In this document: positions 14,580 through 19,368 of the stretch, in pieces | Numbering within the stretch: the first letter of the stretch is position 1 | How the letters are laid out: the number at the start of each line of letters is the position of its first letter | Assembly (NCBI GenBank): GCA_002347125.1 | Contig: DDXG01000386.1 | Location: 1-19,368 of the forward strand | Length of the DNA stretch: 19,368 nt | Origin: Phycisphaerales bacterium UBA2266 | Lineage (GTDB): Bacteria > Planctomycetota > Phycisphaerae > Sedimentisphaerales > Anaerobacaceae | Direction of reading: 5' to 3' | Translations under genes and position numbers: made by a program | The notes under the pieces: generated by a model | Seen by the model: the letters and a program-made list of their open reading frames with translations, nothing else | The model's database searches: none | Told to the model about the DNA's origin: nothing

Positions 14580-15377
14580 CTAAATCTGCGAGCACGGCAA
14601 CGGTTTGAGGAAGATATTCGTGATATTACTGAGTATCTTCTTGTCGGCGTAGTCGGGGATGGCGCGGAGTTTCTGCCAGTCGGGGTCGCCGCCAAACCGC
14701 TTCCAAGCGGCCTCTCGCTCGCCCATGTTGTCAAATCCCAGCATATAGGTAAGGTTTGGCATGGCCGAGCCGACGACGGTCTCGCCAAAGAAAACCGGAT
14801 TGAGCCCGACCTTGCGGAAGATGGCAATCTCGCCGGTGTTGAACATCTCAATCTTCTTCTGGCCCGTTTTGACACTGGGGCTCTCATAAATGCGAAGTTG
14901 CAGGATTCGCGTCTCGGCCTTGCTGGGGATCTCCAGTTCCGGCATGCCCTCGAAGGCCACCATGGCGGAGCTTTCCACGCGCTTGTAGGCCGGGTCCGTG
15001 GCGGGGGCATCAAGAAATTTGGCGCCCTTGGCGAGGAATTCCTCGTCGGCCAGTAGTCTTTGGGTTGAACTGGTGAACGTCCAGAAGTTCCGGTGCCGCA
15101 GCAACACATACACAGGGCTGAAACCCTCTAACGGCGCAAAGACGCCCACGGGGTTGACTTCGATACGGTTTAGTGCGGCAATGGCGGCATCGGCGAAAAA
15201 GGCCTCAAGGCCGGCCCTCTGTGCCTCGGTGTCCAGCGTGTATCGGCGCAGCTCATAGATGTCGCGTCTTGGCCGGTCGCCACGGCCCCTGCCTGAACCC
15301 TGTGCACCAGCGGCCTCGGCGGCCAACGCCCCCAAACCCGCAAAACACGATGCCGCCAGAAAACCCCGTCGTTCCAT
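14580..15377 (-). CDS. Tat-exported NIPSNAP family protein
   Basis: A 265-residue protein. It starts with a twin-arginine signal (MERRGFLAAS, followed by an Ala-rich hydrophobic stretch to about residue 25). The mature part begins at about residue 37 with DIYELRRYTL, the entry strand of the NIPSNAP/dimeric alpha-beta barrel fold. A second copy begins at about 160 with ILQLRIYESPS, so the protein holds two such domains, as is common in planctomycetes. The family has no agreed enzymatic function; related folds bind small molecules or act as monooxygenases. The ATG at 15377 has AGGAG six bases before it, whereas the ATG at 15383 sits directly on that site. The gene is divergent from the FG-GAP/DUF1080 gene. 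Confidence 0.85.
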   Translation of the reverse strand: MERRGFLAASCFAGLGALAAEAAGAQGSGRGRGDRPRRDIYELRRYTLDTEAQRAGLEAFFADAAIAALNRIEVNPVGVFAPLEGFSPVYVLLRHRNFWTFTSSTQRLLADEEFLAKGAKFLDAPATDPAYKRVESSAMVAFEGMPELEIPSKAETRILQLRIYESPSVKTGQKKIEMFNTGEIAIFRKVGLNPVFFGETVVGSAMPNLTYMLGFDNMGEREAAWKRFGGDPDWQKLRAIPDYADKKILSNITNIFLKPLPCSQI

Positions 15378-15443
15378 AGTCATCTCCTAGTCTATAGGTG
15401 GACTTTGCTCCGGCCACAACGTCCGTCATTGCCGGCAAAAGCT

Positions 15444-15459
15444 AAAATGCTAGCATATT
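15444..15459. promoter_or_regulatory. Palindrome over a promoter, possible operator
   Basis: ATGCTAGCAT (15447-15456) is a perfect 10-base palindrome, extended by AAA/TTT with one mismatch. It covers the -10 of the candidate promoter of the NIPSNAP gene and lies in the region between the divergent genes, a natural place for a repressor or activator dimer. No factor can be named. Confidence 0.35.
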
Positions 15460-15475
15460 TGCGCACCCATGCCAA
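15447..15475 (-). promoter_or_regulatory. Candidate promoter of the NIPSNAP gene
   Basis: On the minus strand TTGGCA (15475-15470) and TAGCAT (15452-15447) are separated by 17 bases, with 5 of 6 and 4 of 6 consensus matches. Transcription would start about 65 bases before the ATG at 15377. Confidence 0.45.
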
Positions 15476-15613
15476 TGCCCTATGACGCAGCACCCGGGGA
15501 AATTATTGCGCCGCCGTATACATGGCGGCAGCGGGATTGGTACTGGGCGCGGCGGCGGGCATCTGATAGTCTGATATGCGTGGGTTTCGGTTGCTTCTTT
15601 TAGGAGAATCGTC

Positions 15614-17404
15614 ATGAGAACGTCCGGTTCAGTGTGCTGTAAAACCTTTGATGGCAGGCAGTTACATTGTCTTTTTGCGGTGGCGAGCCTCCTGCTCACG
15701 GCGGGCATCGGCTCGGCCGGGCCGGTCCAGTGGGAACATAAGACCTTGCCGGGGCCCAATGCGGGCAACCAGCAGACCGCCTGTATCGTCGCCGATCTCG
15801 ACAGAGACGGCATCGATGACTTCATCGTGACCGAGCGGACGAAGACCCCGTCGGTAGTCTGGTACAAGTACAACGGCAAGAGCTGGGATCTCAAGGTCAT
15901 CGACGGGACACCGCTGAAGCCCGAGGCCGGCGGTGATGTGTGTGACATCGACGGCGACGGCGATCTGGACGTCATCTTCGGGCAGGACGCCAGCGGCAAC
16001 AACCTCTGGTGGTGGGAGAACCCCTACCCCAACTATGACAAGCCGTGGACGCGGAGACTGATCAAGGGCTCCGGCGCCAACAAGCATCACGACCAGTCGT
16101 GCGCCGATTACGACGGCGACGGCCGGATCGATTTAGTCACGTGGAACCAGGGTGCCAGGAACCTGCTGTTCTACAAGATACCATCCGACCCCAGGTCCGC
16201 CGGTCCCTGGCAGCCCGCTACGATCTACACCTGGGATAGCGGCCGCGAGCGGGAAGGCTTTCCATCGGTCCCGATGGATATCGACGGCGACGGCAAGCTC
16301 GACATCATCGGCGGCGGCCGGTGGTTCAAGCATACCGGCGGCATGGACTTTGAAGAGCACGTCATTGACGGCGAGATGACGTTCACGCAGTGCGCCATCG
16401 GCCAGTTGGTCGAGGGCGGACGGCCGGAAGTGGTGTTCAGCCCCGGCGATATGGACGGCGAGGCCGCCTGGTATGGGTGGGACGGCGCCAAGTGGGTCAG
16501 GCACGTTCTGCGGCATGTCATCCACGGCCATACCTGCGAGATTCGCGACATCGACGGCGATGGGCACTCGGACATCATGATCGGCGAGATGGGCAACCCC
16601 GGGGCCGGTGACAACGCGCAGGTCTTCGTCTGCTATGGCGACGGCCGGGGCAACTTCCGCGCGACCGTCGCCTGGAAGGGCCAGGGCATTCACGAAGGCA
16701 AACTCGGCGATTTCGACGGCGACGGCGACCTCGATATCCTGCTCAAACCGTACAATCACAATGCCCCGCGCGTGGATCTGCTGCTCAATAACGGCACCGG
16801 CAAGTCCCGGGCGGGTGGCTGGCAGGTGTTGTTCGAGACAGCCGCGGACCTCGACAAATGGCAGAATGAGAACGGAGGCCCGCCGAATCCCAATTGGGTC
16901 ATCATCCAGGAGGACGGCCGCGACGTGCTGGCCCGCAAGGAAGGCGCCGGCATGATCTGGACGAAGCAGCGATTCGGCGACTTCGTCCTCGACCTGGAGT
17001 TCAAGACCGAGGGCAACAGCGGCGTGTTCTTCCGCACCGACAACATGAAGGACTGCGTCCAGACCGGCTTCGAGATGCAGGTCTATCGTCCGACGAACAA
17101 CCCCGGCAAGAACAGCTCCGGCGCCGTCTACGACGCCCTGGCCCCGACGAAGGAAATGACCCGGGACAACCAATGGAACCACGTCACCATCACCACCATC
17201 GACAACAAGATCACGATCGTGATGAACGGCGAGCAGATCATCGACATGGACGTCGATAAGTGGGACACGCCCGGTCAGAACCCCGGCGGCGTCAAGAACA
17301 AGTTCAGCAGGGCGCTGAAAGACTTCAAACGCGAAGGCCACATCGGCTTCCAGGACCACGGCGCCAACGTCTGGTACCGAAATGTCCGCATCAGGGCCCT
17401 GTAG
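15614..17404 (+). CDS. Exported FG-GAP/VCBS repeat protein with DUF1080 (3-keto-disaccharide hydrolase-type) domain
   Basis: A 596-residue secreted protein. The signal peptide covers about residues 1-35. Residues about 55-390 form a propeller of FG-GAP/VCBS repeats with at least six calcium-binding D-x-D-x-D-G-x-x-D loops, for example DLDRDGIDD (61-69), DIDGDGDLD, DYDGDGRID and DFDGDGDLD. From about residue 402 (GGWQVLFETAADLDKW) a DUF1080 domain follows, a jelly-roll fold with FRTDNM and the closing strand VWYRNVRIRAL. Members of DUF1080 split 3-keto-glycosides made by Gfo/Idh/MocA-type oxidoreductases. That fits the two exported oxidoreductases in this window, though the link is inferred. 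AGGAG lies seven bases before the ATG. Confidence 0.9.
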   Translation: MRTSGSVCCKTFDGRQLHCLFAVASLLLTAGIGSAGPVQWEHKTLPGPNAGNQQTACIVADLDRDGIDDFIVTERTKTPSVVWYKYNGKSWDLKVIDGTPLKPEAGGDVCDIDGDGDLDVIFGQDASGNNLWWWENPYPNYDKPWTRRLIKGSGANKHHDQSCADYDGDGRIDLVTWNQGARNLLFYKIPSDPRSAGPWQPATIYTWDSGREREGFPSVPMDIDGDGKLDIIGGGRWFKHTGGMDFEEHVIDGEMTFTQCAIGQLVEGGRPEVVFSPGDMDGEAAWYGWDGAKWVRHVLRHVIHGHTCEIRDIDGDGHSDIMIGEMGNPGAGDNAQVFVCYGDGRGNFRATVAWKGQGIHEGKLGDFDGDGDLDILLKPYNHNAPRVDLLLNNGTGKSRAGGWQVLFETAADLDKWQNENGGPPNPNWVIIQEDGRDVLARKEGAGMIWTKQRFGDFVLDLEFKTEGNSGVFFRTDNMKDCVQTGFEMQVYRPTNNPGKNSSGAVYDALAPTKEMTRDNQWNHVTITTIDNKITIVMNGEQIIDMDVDKWDTPGQNPGGVKNKFSRALKDFKREGHIGFQDHGANVWYRNVRIRAL

Positions 17405-17449
17405 GGCCAGCCGCACCCAAAAGCTGGCTTGACCGCGAACGCAAAACGT

Positions 17450-17665
17450 AAAACGTAAAGTGTGAAACCGAAGCCCAGAAGCCAGAACCCGGCCCAGCAT
17501 CCGATCCGGCGCGCGATGACAGCGGCCGCCCGGAAGCCCCCTGGGACCGGACCAAGTGCAGGGCGGCGCGGTGCGCGCCGGCGCTGCCGACTGTGTGCTG
17601 GGTTTCACATACGCGAGCGGTTTTGGGCTTTGAGTTGTGGCTTCTCGTTTTGGTCTTTACGTTTT
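17450..17665. repeat. GC-cored fold-back (nested inverted repeat) element, MITE-like
   Basis: The region between the gene ends at 17404 and 17773 holds no gene but several paired inverted words. AAAACGTAAAG (17450-17460) pairs with CTTTACGTTTT (17655-17665), TGTGAAACC (17461-17469) with GGTTTCACA (17601-17609), CCCAGCA (17493-17499) with TGCTGGG (17597-17603), and CCGGCGCGC (17506-17514) with GCGCGCCGG (17573-17581). AGAAGCCA (17477-17484) also matches TGGCTTCT (17638-17645). The first word is repeated in tandem (AAACGTAAAACGTAAAG), and TGTGAAACC recurs at 17687-17695. The centre is very GC-rich, the arms AT-richer. This looks like a small non-coding mobile or fold-back element. No target-site duplication is obvious. 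Confidence 0.5.
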
Positions 17666-17772
17666 CAGCTTCACGTCCGCATGTAATGTGAAACCAACCT
17701 CGACACAATGCCTGCAAAGAACAAGATGCTGCGTCTTTGCACCGCAGGGGTGACATGATCGCCGGATGGCAG

Positions 17773-19089
17773 CTACAATGTCCAGCCGTCGCGGTAGGGT
17801 TCGCTCAGGAGCTTGTTGGCCTCGTCGTCGTTGGCAAATCGCGTGTTTTCGGCATCCCAGAGCAGCTTGTGTTGGCGGCGCAGCGCAATGTTGCCCAGCA
17901 GTACGACCGCCGTCAATGGGCCGCCGAACGCGAAGTTGCAGCCGGCGGCCGGGCCGCCCTTGCAGGCCTCGCACCACTCCTTATAGTGCCCGATGGACCG
18001 CGGCAGCGTCTTATCCGGCGGCCTGAAGTCTTTCATCCGCTTCTCGGGAATCAGCCGCGAGCCGTTGCCGGTAAAGCCACCCAGGATCGTGCCTTCATCG
18101 CCGATCCAGAGCAGGCCGTCGTTGCCCAGGTTCTCGCCGTCGCCCAGTTCATCCGGCCGCCGGGGTTTGAGCCCGCCGTCGTACCAGGTGACCTTCACCG
18201 GCGGCATATCCCCGCGGGCGGGAAAATCCCAATGCACCACCGACGCGGCCGGGAACGTCTCTGTGTACAGTCTTGAACTGCTGGCGTGCACGGCCGTCGG
18301 CCAGCCCAGCTTGAGCACCTTGGCGATGTGCGCGAACGTATGGCAGCCCATATCGCCCAGGGCCCCCGTGCCGAAGTCGTACCAGCCGCGCCACTTGAAC
18401 GGCACGTAGATCGGATGGTACGGCCGTTGCGGGGCCGGCCCCAGCCACATATCCCAATCGAGCCCATCCGGCGCCGGCGGCGTCTCCTTCGGCCGGTCCA
18501 GCGCCTGCGGCCAGATCGGCCGATCGGACCACACGTGCACCTCCCGCACCTTGCCGATCGCCCCGCCCCAGATCCACTCGCACAGCGTCCGCTGGCTCTC
18601 GGCCGCGTCACTCTGGACGCTCATCTGCGTCGCCACGCCCGTCTTGCCCGCCGTCTCGGTCAGCAGCATCGCCTCATGGACCGTCCGCGTCAGCGGCTTG
18701 GCGCAGTAGATGTGCTTGCCCATCGTCATAGCGGCCATCGCAATCAGGGCGTGCGTATGGTCCGGTGTGCCGATCACCACCCCGTCAATGCCCTTCTCCT
18801 CATCCAGCATCTTGCGGTAGTCGTTGTATACGCGGGCCTTCGGGTACTGCTTGAACGTGCCTGCTGCGTAGTCGGCGTCGACGTCGCACAACGCAATGAC
18901 GTTCTCGCCGCGACAGCCTTCCAGATACGCCCTGCCCATGCCGCCGACGCCCACACCGGCCAGATTCAGCTTGTTGCTCGGCGCATCGGCCCCTAACACC
19001 GGCCCCAGCACAACAGAAAACGCAAACGCCGAACCCGAAGCCGCCAGAAACCCCCGCCGGGATAGTCTTGTGTCGTCGTGTGGACCCAT
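17773..19089 (-). CDS. Tat-exported Gfo/Idh/MocA family oxidoreductase (second)
   Basis: A 438-residue NAD(P)-dependent oxidoreductase. The twin-arginine signal is RLSRRGFLAAS (8-18) with a hydrophobic stretch to about 33. The Rossmann fold begins with LNLAGVGVGGMGRAY (41-55). The EKP motif is here CAKPLTRT, with alanine in place of the glutamate, while the lysine is kept. This resembles the large planctomycete group with WMLGPAP-like and FGTGALGDMGCHT segments (here DMWLGPAPQRPYHP and FGTGALGDMGCHTF). It is only distantly similar to the other copy in this window, so it is not a recent duplicate. The ATG at 19089 has GGAG eight bases upstream; an ATG at 19116 lies before that site. The substrate is unknown, probably a sugar or glycoside. 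Confidence 0.9.
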   Translation of the reverse strand: MGPHDDTRLSRRGFLAASGSAFAFSVVLGPVLGADAPSNKLNLAGVGVGGMGRAYLEGCRGENVIALCDVDADYAAGTFKQYPKARVYNDYRKMLDEEKGIDGVVIGTPDHTHALIAMAAMTMGKHIYCAKPLTRTVHEAMLLTETAGKTGVATQMSVQSDAAESQRTLCEWIWGGAIGKVREVHVWSDRPIWPQALDRPKETPPAPDGLDWDMWLGPAPQRPYHPIYVPFKWRGWYDFGTGALGDMGCHTFAHIAKVLKLGWPTAVHASSSRLYTETFPAASVVHWDFPARGDMPPVKVTWYDGGLKPRRPDELGDGENLGNDGLLWIGDEGTILGGFTGNGSRLIPEKRMKDFRPPDKTLPRSIGHYKEWCEACKGGPAAGCNFAFGGPLTAVVLLGNIALRRQHKLLWDAENTRFANDDEANKLLSEPYRDGWTL

Positions 19090-19150
19090 AAGTGTATCTC
19101 CAGTAGAATCCGACATTCCGTTTAAGTATGAGACAACAGACAGCAACCTC

Positions 19151-19179
19151 AGTATTGCACGCGACCCCGCGTATATCAA
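19151..19179 (-). promoter_or_regulatory. Candidate promoter of the second oxidoreductase gene
   Basis: On the minus strand TTGATA (19179-19174) and AATACT (19156-19151) are separated by 17 bases, with 5 of 6 and 4 of 6 consensus matches. The leader would be about 55 bases. Confidence 0.4.
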
Positions 19180-19189
19180 TAGCCGATTC

Positions 19190-19368
19190 TGGCGTGCCAC
19201 GAGACGAAGACACCGGGTTTTCGCAACTCAAAGCCGGAAAACCGTGAAGATCGTTGCCCAGTTGGGCGTCCTTGAGATAGAATGGCTCTTCATGGCGTGC
19301 CGAGGCGTTGTTGGCCTGGATCAGACCGGCTGTCCGAATGAAAGGGACTCGGATGGGCATGATATGTC
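19190..19368 (-). other. Unassigned window end with an open minus-strand frame
   Basis: On the minus strand a frame is open from the window edge (HIMPIRVPFIRTAGLI...) towards 19190, and then runs on into the leader and body of the oxidoreductase gene in a different frame. The first about 55 residues read like protein, but I cannot assign a family or a credible end. It may be the tail of a broken gene or chance. The word CAACTCAAAGCC at 19224-19235 recurs, inverted, in the fold-back element at 17626-17637. Confidence 0.2.

Noticed and set aside
14560..14580. GGGC/GCCC hairpin at the end of the NIPSNAP gene
   Set aside because: Stem of about 5 bp without a T run on the minus strand; not a credible terminator.
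17406..17428. Hairpin GCCAGC/GCTGGC just after the FG-GAP/DUF1080 gene
   Set aside because: Only 6 bp with an 11-base loop and no T run, too weak to call a terminator.
16133..17608. Long open minus-strand frame opposite the FG-GAP/DUF1080 gene
   Set aside because: It mirrors the repeated Asp-rich loops of the real gene and has no domain of its own.

Overview
This window is GC-rich DNA with the typical gene content of a planctomycete, most likely of the Phycisphaerae/Sedimentisphaerales type. The evidence for that is a haem-binding protein related to the hydrazine synthase alpha family, two Tat-exported Gfo/Idh/MocA oxidoreductases, a beta-propeller starting with a WPCWRGP motif, an FG-GAP plus DUF1080 fusion, a Tat-exported NIPSNAP protein and a complete nqrABCDEF operon. 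The taxonomic call is an inference from gene families. No rRNA, tRNA, CRISPR array, insertion sequence or transposase was found.

Layout. Bases 1-1409 (+) hold the end of a c-type cytochrome-like protein and a two-gene MNT/HEPN toxin-antitoxin-like pair. Bases 1641-5352 (+) hold an operon of two SPFH proteins (HflK-like and HflC-like) and a membrane-anchored EF-hand protein, closed by a strong bidirectional terminator (5379-5408). Bases 5446-8166 (-) hold an exported sugar-oxidoreductase and beta-propeller pair with a good promoter at 8263-8292. A small solo Hpt phosphotransfer gene (8550-8894, +) is followed, convergently, by the six-gene Na+-NQR operon (14419 down to 8907, -) with its own candidate promoter. 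Next come a NIPSNAP gene (-), a divergent FG-GAP/DUF1080 gene (+), a GC-rich fold-back repeat (about 17450-17665) and a second Tat-exported Gfo/Idh/MocA oxidoreductase (-).

The most interesting point is the third gene of the SPFH operon. Its apparent stop, TGA at 5221-5223, is followed in the same frame by 42 sensible codons ending in TAG at 5350. Directly downstream of the TGA is a perfect 7-bp hairpin with a GUGG loop that begins 20 nt after the UGA. That is where a bacterial SECIS element would lie. Reading UGA as selenocysteine gives a U-G-G-T-C motif, so this looks like an undescribed selenoprotein that ordinary annotation would truncate. A nonsense mutation or a sequencing error is the main alternative.

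Second, NqrA carries a C-terminal pair of CxxCxxCxxxCP [4Fe-4S] motifs and an alanine-rich tail, both features of its homologue RnfC and absent from classical NqrA. NqrD has an extra N-terminal cysteine motif. Together these suggest a Na+-NQR with extra iron-sulfur centres. The other exported proteins fit periplasmic oxidation and cleavage of sugars or glycosides, with the NQR complex taking electrons from NADH and building a sodium gradient.
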